64,000 nt of DNA from Glaciecola sp965660815. Its GTDB lineage: Bacteria > Pseudomonadota > Gammaproteobacteria > Enterobacterales > Alteromonadaceae. Position 1 is the first letter of the stretch; every line of letters begins with the position of its first letter. A model generated the notes under the pieces. That model ran no database searches and had not been told where the DNA came from. It saw nothing but the letters and a program-made list of their open reading frames with translations. The translations under genes were made by a program, and so were the position numbers. Shown here piece after piece: positions 26,834 to 36,495 of this stretch. The stretch lies in the NCBI GenBank assembly GCA_965660815.1, contig CBFIBG010000052.1:186001-250000 (forward strand), written 5' to 3'.

Positions 26834-27799
26834 TTAGGGCACAGGTTGACCCCTTATTGCTTCTAATAACTCATACCAATGCTCCCTACTTAGTTCAACG
26901 TTTACTGAATCAGACGCGTCCTTCAAACGAGAGACGTTCGTAGTCCCAATAACAGGTTGAATATGGGCAGGGTGTTTCAACAGCCATGCAAGCACAATGG
27001 CATTAGGTTTAGTGCCATAATGACTCGCGAGTTGCTGACAGAGTAATCTGGTTTTTTCTAACTTAGTGCATTCGTGTTGATGCTCCGCGCTGAACTTTCC
27101 TTGTGCCAGCGAGCCCCAAGCTTGAAGTTGGATATTCGATTGCTGACAGAATTCAAGAGTTCCACGGGGAAAACCATTCATTGCGTTTTCTGACATGTTG
27201 ACCGTTAAGTTGTCGGTGACAAAGTCATGCTTTAGTAAGCTCATTTCTAATTGATTTGCGATGATCGGGAAACTCAACGCGCTTTGTAAAAATGCGATTT
27301 GACCAGCATGCATATTTGATACTGCCAAATATTCAAATTTTCCTTGTTCGTATAGCTTGCTTAGTGCATTAGCAGCTTCATCGAGTTGCATCAAGGGATC
27401 GGGTCTGTGCAAAAAAAGAATGTCTAAATTGTTATCGTGTAATCGCTTTATACAGTCATCTACCGATTGTGTAATCCATTGAGCGGATAAATTGTAGTGA
27501 TTAATTTCAAATTGATGGCTCAGTTTTATGCCAATTTTACTTTGAATAATTAAATGATGGCGTAGTGAGCGTTCTCGCTTAAATAACTCCCCTAAGGTTT
27601 TTTCTGCTTTACCAAATGTATAGATATCCGCTAAGTCGATAATGTTGATATTATTTTCAAGTGCACAGCTGATAATATCAGAGGCCTGATTTACGTCGTC
27701 TTTGCTAACTGGGTTATCATTCCACCCACCACCAATGTTCATGCAACCAAGTACAAGTCGGCTAGCGTCGGGCAAATATTGTTGAATTGGAATTGTCAT
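26834..27799 (-). CDS. Aldo/keto reductase, YdhF-like
   Basis: 321 residues, a TIM-barrel NADPH-dependent oxidoreductase. The catalytic tetrad is visible: Asp and Tyr in IIDLADIYTFGKAEKTLG, Lys in IIQSKIGIK and His in ILFLHRPDPL. The NADPH-binding end (IQPVIGTTNVSRLKDA) is present. The pattern LGCMNIGGGWNDNPV and the overall order resemble E. coli YdhF. Substrate unknown. It follows the alpha-amylase gene's 5' side by 110 bp on the same strand, without evidence of linkage. Confidence 0.88.
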   Translation of the reverse strand: MTIPIQQYLPDASRLVLGCMNIGGGWNDNPVSKDDVNQASDIISCALENNINIIDLADIYTFGKAEKTLGELFKRERSLRHHLIIQSKIGIKLSHQFEINHYNLSAQWITQSVDDCIKRLHDNNLDILFLHRPDPLMQLDEAANALSKLYEQGKFEYLAVSNMHAGQIAFLQSALSFPIIANQLEMSLLKHDFVTDNLTVNMSENAMNGFPRGTLEFCQQSNIQLQAWGSLAQGKFSAEHQHECTKLEKTRLLCQQLASHYGTKPNAIVLAWLLKHPAHIQPVIGTTNVSRLKDASDSVNVELSREHWYELLEAIRGQPVP

Positions 27800-28087
27800 A
27801 ATAGTTTGTTAATTTTTGGTTATCATAATAGTACCAAAGTATAACAAATTTCTTGGTTTGAATACGTATGCGGACATAATTTAAAAAAATTGGGAATTTA
27901 CTGCGAAATTTTCAGAGAATTACAAAAAAATATGCTAAAAAGTAATGGGAATTTATATTTTGTAATTTTTCCACCATATTAAAGGTCTACAATAATAACT
28001 AAATTTGCTCTAGCAGAGGTGCGTGTGAATGACACGCTCTAATGTCTAAAAGCACGGCTTTGTAACACAGTTGTAATAGGGAATATA

Positions 28088-28591
28088 ATGTCAAACAGTT
28101 ATGCAGTTATTCTGCGACAAGCTATCGATTTACTTAGCGAGTTAAACGCTGAAGAATATCAGAAGAAACTACCCCCTCATTTCCCTAGCAGTATTGGTAC
28201 TCATATTCGTCATATTGTCGACCATTTTATTGCGCTTATGGACGGTCACCAACAAGGTCATGTAGATTACAATAAACGCAATAGACATAATGATATTGAG
28301 CATTCTCCTTGCAGTGCGATGCAGTCTCTTGAAAACTTGATAAATTGGTTAAACAATTTATCAGACGAGTGGTTGGACAAACCATTAGGTATTACCACCG
28401 AAATTGACGTGAGTCGCACTTGCTCCACCACCTGTCAATCGACTCTGGAGCGAGAACTAGTTTTTGTTAGCAGCCATGCAATTCATCACTTTGCCCTAAT
28501 AAAAATAATGTGTGGAATGCAAAATAAAGCCGTTCCTGAATTTTTTGGATATGCCCCTGCCACCATCACCTATTTGAATCGCACTGCGTAA
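28088..28591 (+). CDS. DinB-like four-helix metal-binding protein
   Basis: 167 residues. Four-helix bundle with three spaced histidines of the DinB/YfiT type: SSIGTHIRHIVDHFIALM near residue 45 and ELVFVSSHAIHHFALIKI near residue 125. DinB-family proteins bind a divalent metal, and some are thiol transferases; the substrate here cannot be inferred. Stands alone between an aldo/keto reductase and a small membrane protein gene on the other strand. Confidence 0.8.
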   Translation: MSNSYAVILRQAIDLLSELNAEEYQKKLPPHFPSSIGTHIRHIVDHFIALMDGHQQGHVDYNKRNRHNDIEHSPCSAMQSLENLINWLNNLSDEWLDKPLGITTEIDVSRTCSTTCQSTLERELVFVSSHAIHHFALIKIMCGMQNKAVPEFFGYAPATITYLNRTA

Positions 28592-28638
28592 CGGCAATTC
28601 AATTATCGCTCGGAAATCTGCGGTCTAAATAGTGCAAA

Positions 28639-29346
28639 CTACCTAGCAAAATGCATGATTATTTGCGAGCCATTGAACACATACTCAAGATGCAACAGAC
28701 CTGAAGGGTCCATTTTCATTACAAGGTTTACAGGCGCTTGTCTGATAAAAGCTGGGTCGTTACTCATTTCCGTTTCAATAAGATAACCATTCGCGGTTGC
28801 GCTAATATTTCCCTGATAGTCATAGAATAAGGGGTTTCCCCACATATCGACTGATTGCATTTGAAATTGCCAAGACTGTTTATCGTGAGAACGTTGAGAA
28901 AAGGTGGCGTTACCTGAAATCATGTAGGAAAGGTCAATGCCGTTTTCTTCATACTGGGCGAGAACCCAGTTACCTTCAGGGAAAAATTTTCGTTGTATAG
29001 GCTGATTGCTTTGAGTTTGTTCGGGTTGTGCCGATACAACCGACTCTGGTTCGCGTTGCTCGTTTTTAACAGGGCTGTTTGTAGTCACTCGATTTTGATT
29101 TGGATTATTCATAACTACTGGTAATGACTCAGTGGAAGTACTGGAAGGCAATAAACGTGGAATAAGCACCAAGCCAACACCCATTATAATGAGCAACACT
29201 GAGGGGTTACTCACATTAATTTTTATTCCAAAACCTTCTACTTGATTGGCAATCTTCGAGTCTGTTTTTCCAGCGACAAATAAAAACAAACCAATGATGA
29301 TCAGTATGATGCCAAGCACGATCAAAAAATAATCAAAACTATCCAT
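28639..29346 (-). CDS. Small membrane protein with a lipocalin-like C-terminal part
   Basis: 235 residues. Two hydrophobic segments (about 7-25 and 49-67, the second VLLIIMGVGLVLIPRLL) separated by a charged loop, then a low-complexity Gln/Asn/Ser linker and a beta-rich C-terminal domain of about 100 residues (GNWVLAQYEENGIDLSYMIS). That last part looks like a small beta-barrel evaluation domain, but I recognise no family. AAGG lies about 10 bp before the ATG. Converges with the DinB-like gene and stands divergent to the porin gene. Confidence 0.65.
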   Translation of the reverse strand: MDSFDYFLIVLGIILIIIGLFLFVAGKTDSKIANQVEGFGIKINVSNPSVLLIIMGVGLVLIPRLLPSSTSTESLPVVMNNPNQNRVTTNSPVKNEQREPESVVSAQPEQTQSNQPIQRKFFPEGNWVLAQYEENGIDLSYMISGNATFSQRSHDKQSWQFQMQSVDMWGNPLFYDYQGNISATANGYLIETEMSNDPAFIRQAPVNLVMKMDPSGLLHLEYVFNGSQIIMHFAR

Positions 29347-29522
29347 GGTAATTAGCCTTATTGATCTCTTTAATTAAATAATAGACACCATTGTTTGAAA
29401 ATGCATCAATTAAATTATTGGACTCATTTAAGTAAACCTATTATCAACTTTAGTTGTATTTATTGGATAAATGTAATCAAAATAGCCTTTTGAAAAGTTG
29501 GCTGATTAAACCACAAATATAG

Positions 29523-30662
29523 ATGCGAGAAATGAGTATTAATTGTAGAAATTTAAAACATCCACATTTACTTTTATTAACAGGTTTACTGACTGTAACA
29601 AGTTATCACTCGATGGCTAACAGTTCTTCAGAATCAACTTACGACCAAATATGGGACAATGCAGTTATTTATGGCGATACGGAAAATAAATCTGAATTGT
29701 CGATAAAGCTTCGCGGGAGATATCACGGCCAAGGCTTCAATGTTGACGGTGATGGTTCTCAGGACAGCAGTTGGGAGCATAGGCGTGTTCGTTTGGGTGC
29801 CGATGTAAATTTCAACGAAAAGTGGACGTTCGGCTTTGATTTCAACATGAAAAGAGATGATCAAGACGACACCATCGAAAACTTTGATTTTATTTCATTC
29901 TCGTATAAGTGGTCAGAAAATACAGAAATATCCTTTGGTAAACTGCGGCGTAATCCTTTAACCCGAGAGGATAGCACCTCGTCAAACAAAATAATAACCT
30001 TGGAACGCTCCCAACTGACCTCTCGATTTTTCATGGATAATTTGGGGGGGATATATCTAGAGCACCAAACCGGTGACTGGACGTTGGGTGGGGGTGTGTT
30101 GAATGGAAATACGGAAGAAGACATGCGATTGCCTACGCTAGAAGGTGGGACATTACTGCAAGCGAATGCGGCTAAACAAATAAGTGAAAATACAGAGGTG
30201 CGATTCGACTATTTATATAATCCTGGTGACCCTGGCAATAATGATGTTCAGCCATATGAGCACGTTATGTCACTTAATTCAGAGTCTCAGTTTGGTCGGC
30301 TGGGTCTTATAACTGATATAATTTATGCCTCGGCACTACCCGAAGCTGAAGGCGACGTTTATGGTTTAGTATTGATGCCGCACTACATGCTTACAGACAA
30401 ACTTCAAATGGTGGGCAGATATACTTGGACAGGCTCAGACCAAGATAATGGTATACGATTACTGAATCGATACGACCGAAGGGCTGTTCCCGAAGGCTTT
30501 GAGCGCGGTGACGAACATCAAGCTATTTATCTGGGTTTGAATTATTATTTTTATGGGCACAAGCTTAAGCTGATGTCAGGTATCGAGTACAGTAATTTTG
30601 ATAGCGTAATGGGAAGTACATCCACAGTAACCGGCTCTGTAGCTGTGAGGTTTTATTTTTAG
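29523..30662 (+). CDS. Phosphate-selective porin (OprO/OprP-like)
   Basis: 379 residues with a signal peptide (LLLLTGLLTVTSYHSMA) and a beta-barrel that ends in VAVRFYF. The KLRGRYHGQGFNVDGDG start and WEHRRVRLGADVNFNEKWTF match the OprO/OprP family of outer-membrane anion channels. Two in-frame ATGs (29523 and 29532) compete and neither has a strong ribosome-binding site. No phosphate genes are close, so the transported ion is unproven. Transcription is away from the small membrane protein gene. Confidence 0.82.
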   Translation: MREMSINCRNLKHPHLLLLTGLLTVTSYHSMANSSSESTYDQIWDNAVIYGDTENKSELSIKLRGRYHGQGFNVDGDGSQDSSWEHRRVRLGADVNFNEKWTFGFDFNMKRDDQDDTIENFDFISFSYKWSENTEISFGKLRRNPLTREDSTSSNKIITLERSQLTSRFFMDNLGGIYLEHQTGDWTLGGGVLNGNTEEDMRLPTLEGGTLLQANAAKQISENTEVRFDYLYNPGDPGNNDVQPYEHVMSLNSESQFGRLGLITDIIYASALPEAEGDVYGLVLMPHYMLTDKLQMVGRYTWTGSDQDNGIRLLNRYDRRAVPEGFERGDEHQAIYLGLNYYFYGHKLKLMSGIEYSNFDSVMGSTSTVTGSVAVRFYF

Positions 30663-30709
30663 TTTTCTCAAACCTATTGATCTAGCTATCACCGTATCGA
30701 GAGGTAAAT

Positions 30710-32470
30710 TTACTGGTAACTGAGATATTGCTCAAACGCTTGTTCTCCCATATACATTCTCATCTGCTTTGGTGCGGCGCTTGGCAAATGCACACTGAGC
30801 AATAAACCGGGTGTGTCATTGAAACTTTTATCGATACCAAGAGCGTGAAATTTCGCACCCATCTTAAGATATTGTTTGGCTAAAATAGGGATATCCTTTC
30901 CATCTATTTCAATGGCATTCATAAATATTGTTAAGTGTCGTGATAAATCGCAATGAGTATGCAGGCAATGAAGCTCAGGATGAATATTGAAATCAAATCC
31001 ATTTTTGGGTGCAACATGCTTTTTGTTTACCTCTTTGATCATTACAGATTCAATAAGTTTAACGCTTTTCGGACTATATAGTTTACTGATCGAAACAGTT
31101 CCATACAAGGTTCTGTATCTAGGATGTTGAGCAACGAAGGATGCTATTCCTCGCCATAACATTAGTAACCCTAAATACGAACCCTGAAACTCGGGGATTA
31201 AAAATGAGCGACCCATTTCTAAACATGGCTCCTGTCGATTGATGAAGCTTTTTGAAAATTCAAACATTTTGTTAAGGTAAAGGCCATTTAACCCTTCATT
31301 TTTTAATAAAATATCAGTTTGCCCCATTCTATAGGCGCCCATTATTTTATGATTGTTTTTTACAATAAACAGGTGCGTATAGGTAGCATCAAACTTATCT
31401 GTATCAAGCGGCTGCCCGCTGCCCTCGTCATGTTGGCGGAAAACCAACTCTCTCAACCGGGCAATTTCATTTACCACTTGAGGAATTTGTTGTTGATGCC
31501 CAAAATAGACACTGTATTCATTGTGTTCTACTAACTTCTGATTACTGGGCAATAATGCGATTTCGCTTTCGATCAATTCAGCACTCACTGGCGTCATTAA
31601 ATCTTGGAGCCGTGCTGTTTGGTCTGCTGGCCACTGGTAATTCCAACTGGAATCAAATGCGTATGAAAGACCTCGACATAACGCTGACTTTTCCTCATAG
31701 GTTTTGCCAGTAATGAGCTTTCCTTGTACTGGGTTTCCGCAGTCTATTTGTATGTTTGCATTGGTTTTATTCAACAGTTCTCGCGCCAGCATCAGCATTC
31801 TTAAGCGAAAATATACTCTCCCTAAACGATAAAACCATTTGCTGTTACTTCCAGATACAAATACGGGAAGGTATTTAGCGCCATCAATGCTCACTAACCT
31901 CCCTACAATTTTATTCCAAGTATGTTCACGAATGGCTTTATGTTGACTCTGATAATAGGATACGCGGCCTGAAGGGAATAAAAGTAGGGCGTTGCCATGT
32001 TTCACATGGTTTATGCAAGCCCTCAATGAGGGGCCATTCTTGGGATCGTTTTCTGAAAGTGGGTTGGTAAATATAAAGTAATCTTGCAGTTCTTTGAATA
32101 TTCCTAATCCTTTATTGGCCAATACTTTAAGGTCTGGTCTCACTTGACCAATCGCTCGCGCGAGTATAACGCCTTCTATGCCACCAAAAGGGTGATTACT
32201 GGCGATAACAACGGGGCCGGTGGCGGGAATTCTTGCTTGAAATTCTTTAATTCCCTTGACGTCAATAGATAAGATATCAATTAGTTTATCGGCAAAGTCT
32301 TCCTTGCTTAAACCTTGCATTTGATGTTCATGATAGAGCTCATTCATTTTTGAAATGCCGAGCAATTTGTCCATCATAGAGACTGCAAACCTGACTAATG
32401 CCGAGGGAGACTGGACTAAATTATTGATACTTATATTATATTTTTCGTCTGTAAAAATAGGAGCCGACAC
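30710..32470 (-). CDS. olsF: Bifunctional ornithine-lipid synthase, OlsF-like
   Basis: 586 residues with two acyltransferase modules. Residues about 75-270 are a PlsC-type glycerolipid acyltransferase with the HxxxxD-region variant SNHPFGGIEGVILA and the LFPSGRVSYY block. Residues about 320-470 are an OlsB-like N-acyltransferase of the GNAT fold (EIARLRELVFRQHDEGSGQ, CLEMGRSFLIPEFQGS). That order is known for OlsF, where the C-terminal part makes lyso-ornithine lipid and the N-terminal part adds the second acyl chain. The product is a phosphorus-free membrane lipid. No PhoB box was recognised upstream. Also annotated as lysophospholipid acyltransferase/hemolysin in many genomes. Confidence 0.85.
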   Translation of the reverse strand: MSAPIFTDEKYNISINNLVQSPSALVRFAVSMMDKLLGISKMNELYHEHQMQGLSKEDFADKLIDILSIDVKGIKEFQARIPATGPVVIASNHPFGGIEGVILARAIGQVRPDLKVLANKGLGIFKELQDYFIFTNPLSENDPKNGPSLRACINHVKHGNALLLFPSGRVSYYQSQHKAIREHTWNKIVGRLVSIDGAKYLPVFVSGSNSKWFYRLGRVYFRLRMLMLARELLNKTNANIQIDCGNPVQGKLITGKTYEEKSALCRGLSYAFDSSWNYQWPADQTARLQDLMTPVSAELIESEIALLPSNQKLVEHNEYSVYFGHQQQIPQVVNEIARLRELVFRQHDEGSGQPLDTDKFDATYTHLFIVKNNHKIMGAYRMGQTDILLKNEGLNGLYLNKMFEFSKSFINRQEPCLEMGRSFLIPEFQGSYLGLLMLWRGIASFVAQHPRYRTLYGTVSISKLYSPKSVKLIESVMIKEVNKKHVAPKNGFDFNIHPELHCLHTHCDLSRHLTIFMNAIEIDGKDIPILAKQYLKMGAKFHALGIDKSFNDTPGLLLSVHLPSAAPKQMRMYMGEQAFEQYLSYQ

Positions 32471-32950
32471 TACTAAAATTCCTTGATGGTACTACATATT
32501 TATTTGAACTATTCACTTACCACTTTATTTCAATATAAATATATTTTGTTTGATAAAACAGTCTCGAGTTAGCGACTTTTAATAACGCTATTGTCATAGC
32601 AACAGAGTATCAGCAGTTAGTTTTCCCACAAAGTAAAACAGTGAATTTATTTTGCAATGAAATATTCAGGCAACAGCTTCTGAAAATAAGCATTGAAAGG
32701 TAAATCCTCAAAACTGGGGGGTATAGCTTGAAAGAAGTGTTTATCTCACTAGATAAGTCTCGATAAATATTATCATTAGAGTGATTGTTTAAGGTGTTTT
32801 CAGATATCAGAAATTACATGGCTAATGAGTATTTTTGATATTGATATAAAGTACAATTTCCTCATGAATTGGATATTGTACTGTGTACCCGCTTAAATGT
32901 TTTTGTTTGTAGAATATTCGAGCGCTAATATTTTAATTAAAAGGATTTAT
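32471..32950. other. AT-rich intergenic region upstream of olsF
   Basis: About 480 bp. It should contain the leftward olsF promoter and a rightward promoter for the small frames at 32951-33242. No repeat, RNA gene or known operator was recognised. Confidence 0.5.
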
Positions 32951-33043
32951 ATGAAAGTAATATCAGATGAAGTTTGTAAAATGGTAACCTGCTCTGTAGG
33001 GATGATAGGGTTTGCAATAGACAAGCAATTTTGCTTAGGGTAG
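32951..33043 (+). CDS. Possible 30-residue peptide
   Basis: ATG preceded by AAAAGGATTTAT, a good ribosome-binding site, then 30 codons containing two cysteines (EVCKMVTCS) and a third near the end (KQFCLG). I recognise no family. It lies 7 bp before a second small frame, and both end before a strong terminator, which suggests a short transcript. The evidence is signal-based only. Confidence 0.35.
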   Translation: MKVISDEVCKMVTCSVGMIGFAIDKQFCLG

Positions 33044-33050
33044 GCAAATA

Positions 33051-33242
33051 GTGTCTTATAGATCAAAAATCACACTCTCAAGAACTCAACTGGCTATCCT
33101 CCCAGGTATGTTAACCGCATACTTTCTGGGTGAGAAAGATGTATTTCTGGGATTTGAATCTAGTATCGTTTTAGTCTTTATGCTGGCACTTGTTTTCTTA
33201 AATATTTGTATAGAAGTTAGTTCGATCAGTAAGCAGAAATAA
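33051..33242 (+). CDS. Possible 63-residue membrane peptide
   Basis: GTG start with GGGTAGG about 7 bp upstream; one long hydrophobic segment (SSIVLVFMLALVFLNICIEV) and a shorter one (AILPGMLTAYFLG). An intrinsic terminator follows 5 bp after the stop. No family is recognised. The upstream 30-codon frame is in a different phase, with an in-frame stop at 33036, so the two are not obviously one broken gene, though an old frameshift cannot be excluded. Confidence 0.45.
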   Translation: MSYRSKITLSRTQLAILPGMLTAYFLGEKDVFLGFESSIVLVFMLALVFLNICIEVSSISKQK

Positions 33243-33247
33243 AACTA

Positions 33248-33271
33248 AAAAAGGCGCATCAGCGCCTTTTT
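33248..33271. terminator. Bidirectional rho-independent terminator
   Basis: AAAAAGGCGC, ATCA loop, GCGCCTTTTT: a strong stem with A and T runs on either side, placed between the rightward small frame (ends 33242) and the leftward lipoprotein gene (ends 33291). Confidence 0.88.
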
Positions 33272-33290
33272 CATTTGCATAAAATTAGAT

Positions 33291-35123
33291 TTACTCAGGA
33301 GTAACTTGATAAATTTGTACGCTTCCTGAAACTTCGTTACCAATAATTAATAGTGGCTCTCCTGTAGGGCTGTCATCAGCGCTAATAAATGACATGCCTT
33401 CTGGCGCTAAATCACCCGTAATTTCTGCCCCTTCCGCGACACCTCGGTTAGCAAAGTAGCTAACGAACTGCACGTTATAAGGATTAGTTATGTCATAAGC
33501 CATCACTCCGCCCATGCGCTCTAGACCCACAAACGCATAATTACGCCCGTCGATTTCTCCGAGGGCTAGCGCTTCAGGTTCAGGGCCTTTGGCATCTGAA
33601 CGAGTATCACCTTCGTTTTCATCATTATTGTTGTTAAATAATGGACCAAAAATAGATGCAGTTATACGCTCAAAATCATCGCCAGAATCATAAACGACTA
33701 ATCCGTTAGTGTCCCATATGGTGAATGAGCGTGCGCCATAGGTATATAGTTCGTTATAGGTTCCTGAACCATCAGTACTGTTGTCAGTAGCGCCTTTAAA
33801 AGTGGTTACCAATAGACGACCAATATCGTTATCGTCATTATTTACGTAATCAAAATTTGCGTCTAGGGTTAAATCCTCAACACGAATTTCGTCAATAAAG
33901 GCCAAACATCCATCGTCTTCATCATAGTCTAATCCACCAGCAGCATCACAGGCGGCTTCATCTGCTACGTCAAAGAAGTATTCTCTACCATCGCCTTCAT
34001 TTGCAGTTACAATGAAGTTAGCCCCGTTCCAACTATAGCTATCAATAGTGTCAGGTTGATACATTCCATAAAGACCCGGATAGTTTCTTAAATTTACACC
34101 ATCGTCTCTGTCTGATGCATCAAGAAGTAAGCTTCCCCAATCTTTGAAACCTAAGCCAATAATATTACTAAGTGTATTGGTTGTTAAATCTACAATTGCC
34201 AACGCGTTGTTTTCTTGAATAGCAACAAAAGCAAGTGTATCGTCTTCTGAAACGGCTACATATTCTGGCTCCAAATCTTTCGCAACAGACCCAGTGTATA
34301 GATTGCCGTTAATTGTTCGGCCATCTGGATTTGCAAAAACTGCACCTTGTTCTTCAAGTTTTACTTGCTCATCGTTAAAGCCTTCAAAGGTTAGTTCAAT
34401 ATCATCATCAGCCGGTACCCCATTGGTAAGTGTGATGATTGAAACAGATCCCTCTGGATCAACGCTATAATCGTCCGCAGGCTCTCCTTCATTCGCGACG
34501 ATTGCTTTTGTGCCATCGTGGGTGAACACTACATTATCGGGTAAAAAGCCAACTTCTACTGTTTTTATAAATACCGGCGCTGCGCCCGTTACATCATAAA
34601 ATGCGACAACGCCACGAGTGCCAGTCTCAGCTGCTACAGCGACGGCTAACACTTCATTATTATTATCAAACGCTAAACTGTTGGCTTCACCGGTGACACT
34701 ATCAGACGCAAGGTCAAGAGTAATTGCTGAATCAACATTGGTGTTTGTAATGATGCCTTCTGCGTTTGGGGTGAGTGCAATAGCATCTAAACTATTGATG
34801 TCTATAATTTCGACTACTGCAGGATCAACCGACGCATTAACAGCATACACCCAGCCCTTAGAGGCTTGATAGGCAACTATTTCGGCAGCACCTTCTGGAT
34901 CAGAAGTATTCAATACTGCACGACCAATCAAAGTCGCATTGAGAGTAGAAGGAGCATCAGCGCCTTGTGCGCCAGGAGCACCAGGGGCGCCCTCTGCGCC
35001 TGGAGCACCAGCTGGACCAGTGGGACCGGTAGCGCCATCATCACCATCAAGACTGCATGCGGACAAGGTGGTAATAATAGCAGATGCTAAAATTGCTTTT
35101 ATAAATTGTTTTCTCGGTTTCAT
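33291..35123 (-). CDS. Choice-of-anchor I lipoprotein with collagen-like linker
   Basis: The frame is open to 35183, but the ATG at 35123 starts a standard lipoprotein signal (ASAIITTLSAC, lipidated Cys23), giving 610 residues. Residues about 27-57 are Gly-X-X triplets (GPTGPAGAPGAEGAPGAPG), a collagen-like stalk. The rest is a beta-propeller-like domain with VVFTHDGTKAIVANEGEPADDY, LEPEYVAVSEDDTLAFVA and PEPEALALGEIDGRNYAFVG, the signature of the choice-of-anchor I family, whose members are often found near alkaline phosphatases or as surface proteins. Anchor choice here is a lipid plus a short collagen-like spacer. Function unknown. Confidence 0.85.
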   Translation of the reverse strand: MKPRKQFIKAILASAIITTLSACSLDGDDGATGPTGPAGAPGAEGAPGAPGAQGADAPSTLNATLIGRAVLNTSDPEGAAEIVAYQASKGWVYAVNASVDPAVVEIIDINSLDAIALTPNAEGIITNTNVDSAITLDLASDSVTGEANSLAFDNNNEVLAVAVAAETGTRGVVAFYDVTGAAPVFIKTVEVGFLPDNVVFTHDGTKAIVANEGEPADDYSVDPEGSVSIITLTNGVPADDDIELTFEGFNDEQVKLEEQGAVFANPDGRTINGNLYTGSVAKDLEPEYVAVSEDDTLAFVAIQENNALAIVDLTTNTLSNIIGLGFKDWGSLLLDASDRDDGVNLRNYPGLYGMYQPDTIDSYSWNGANFIVTANEGDGREYFFDVADEAACDAAGGLDYDEDDGCLAFIDEIRVEDLTLDANFDYVNNDDNDIGRLLVTTFKGATDNSTDGSGTYNELYTYGARSFTIWDTNGLVVYDSGDDFERITASIFGPLFNNNNDENEGDTRSDAKGPEPEALALGEIDGRNYAFVGLERMGGVMAYDITNPYNVQFVSYFANRGVAEGAEITGDLAPEGMSFISADDSPTGEPLLIIGNEVSGSVQIYQVTPE

Positions 35124-35410
35124 TATTATTGACATCCTTGGAGTTAAAACTCCTACATTAGTCAGTACATGTGACATAAACATGAACTTTTTTTGTCCAA
35201 TCGATTACAAATTTATTGCAAAAATAAGTCATTGATGGATGTAAATGAACATAAATTTCCATTGAAATATCCAGCTTGAAAAAGCTATACGCTAAAGGAT
35301 GTCAGTTAGTGACACTAATAAATGTATGAATAATTGTCGCAGTTAAGGCATAATTCACATGCCAAAACTTGGTACCTCAATTCTAAATTCAGTTCATAGG
35401 TAGTTTTTTA

Positions 35411-36469
35411 ATGCGCACACTTACAATTCAAACCCCTGATGACTGGCATCTTCACTTTAGAGACGGAGATATGCTACTGGAAACTGTTCCCGCGACCGCA
35501 AGATGTTTTAGGCGGGCGATAGCCATGCCGAATTTGGTACCACCAGTTACCACAACGAAGATGGCACTTGAGTATAAAGACAGAATTTTGAGCGCGGTAC
35601 CTAAAGGAAATGATAACTTTGAGCCATTAGTAACGCTGTATTTAACTAATGACACAACGCCAAGTGAAATCGAAACCGCCAGTAAAGCAGGAATTGTTGC
35701 CTCTAAATTATATCCAGCCGGAGCTACTACGAATTCTGATGCGGCGGTAAAGGGCATTAAATCCCTTTATCCAGTGTTTGATGCTATGCAAAAGCACGGT
35801 ATGTTATTGCTGATACACGGAGAGGTGACAGAAAATCATATTGACATTTTTGACCGCGAGAAGGCTTTTATTGATGCTTACTTACAAGACATTGTTATCA
35901 ATTTTCCTCAGCTGAAAGTTGTATTCGAACATATAACCACCAAAGATGCGGTGGATTTTGTGAAGGCACAATCTGAAAAAGTAGCGGCGACCATCACACC
36001 TCAACATTTATTATTAAATCGAAATGACCTGTTAGTAGGTGGGATTAAACCCCATAACTATTGCTTACCTGTTCTAAAACGGAACATTCATCAAAAAGCT
36101 TTGCAGGAAATGGTTGCATCTGGTTCTTCAAAGTTTTTCCTTGGAACTGACTCAGCCCCTCACGAAAAACATAAAAAGGAATCGGCTTGTGGTTGTGCCG
36201 GTTGTTACAGCGCATGGAGCGCCATTGAGTTATATGCGCAAATTTTTGATGACTTGAATGCACTTGACAAGTTAGAAGGTTTCGCCAGTCATCATGGTCC
36301 AGACTTTTATGGCCTGCCCAGAAATGAGGGGACTATAACTCTGGTTGAAAAAGAATGGACTGTTCCTGAACTAATCGAGCTGCCGCAAAGCGATGCCCGA
36401 CAATCAGGGGATAAAATCGTCCCGTTTTACGCAGGTCAATCCTTAAGTTGGAAGCTAGAAAGTCATTAG
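35411..36469 (+). CDS. pyrC: Dihydroorotase
   Basis: 352 residues, the E. coli-type (class II) enzyme that cyclises carbamoyl aspartate to dihydroorotate in pyrimidine synthesis. The metal-binding HLHFRDGDML, the carboxylated Lys region SKLYPAGATTNSDAA, MLLIHGEVTE, FEHITTKDAVDFV and the catalytic Asp in FFLGTDSAPHEKHKKES are all present. AGTTTTTTA precedes the ATG, with AGG 11 bp upstream. The dbpA gene follows immediately and may be co-transcribed. No PurR site was recognised. Confidence 0.96.
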   Translation: MRTLTIQTPDDWHLHFRDGDMLLETVPATARCFRRAIAMPNLVPPVTTTKMALEYKDRILSAVPKGNDNFEPLVTLYLTNDTTPSEIETASKAGIVASKLYPAGATTNSDAAVKGIKSLYPVFDAMQKHGMLLLIHGEVTENHIDIFDREKAFIDAYLQDIVINFPQLKVVFEHITTKDAVDFVKAQSEKVAATITPQHLLLNRNDLLVGGIKPHNYCLPVLKRNIHQKALQEMVASGSSKFFLGTDSAPHEKHKKESACGCAGCYSAWSAIELYAQIFDDLNALDKLEGFASHHGPDFYGLPRNEGTITLVEKEWTVPELIELPQSDARQSGDKIVPFYAGQSLSWKLESH

Positions 36470-36495
36470 ACAAATTAACTGCGAGAACATTTGAA

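Noticed and set aside
31990..32015. Third copy of the GGGAATAAA...CGTT motif
   Set aside because: Spacing is only seven bases and it lies within olsF coding sequence on the opposite strand to any downstream start.
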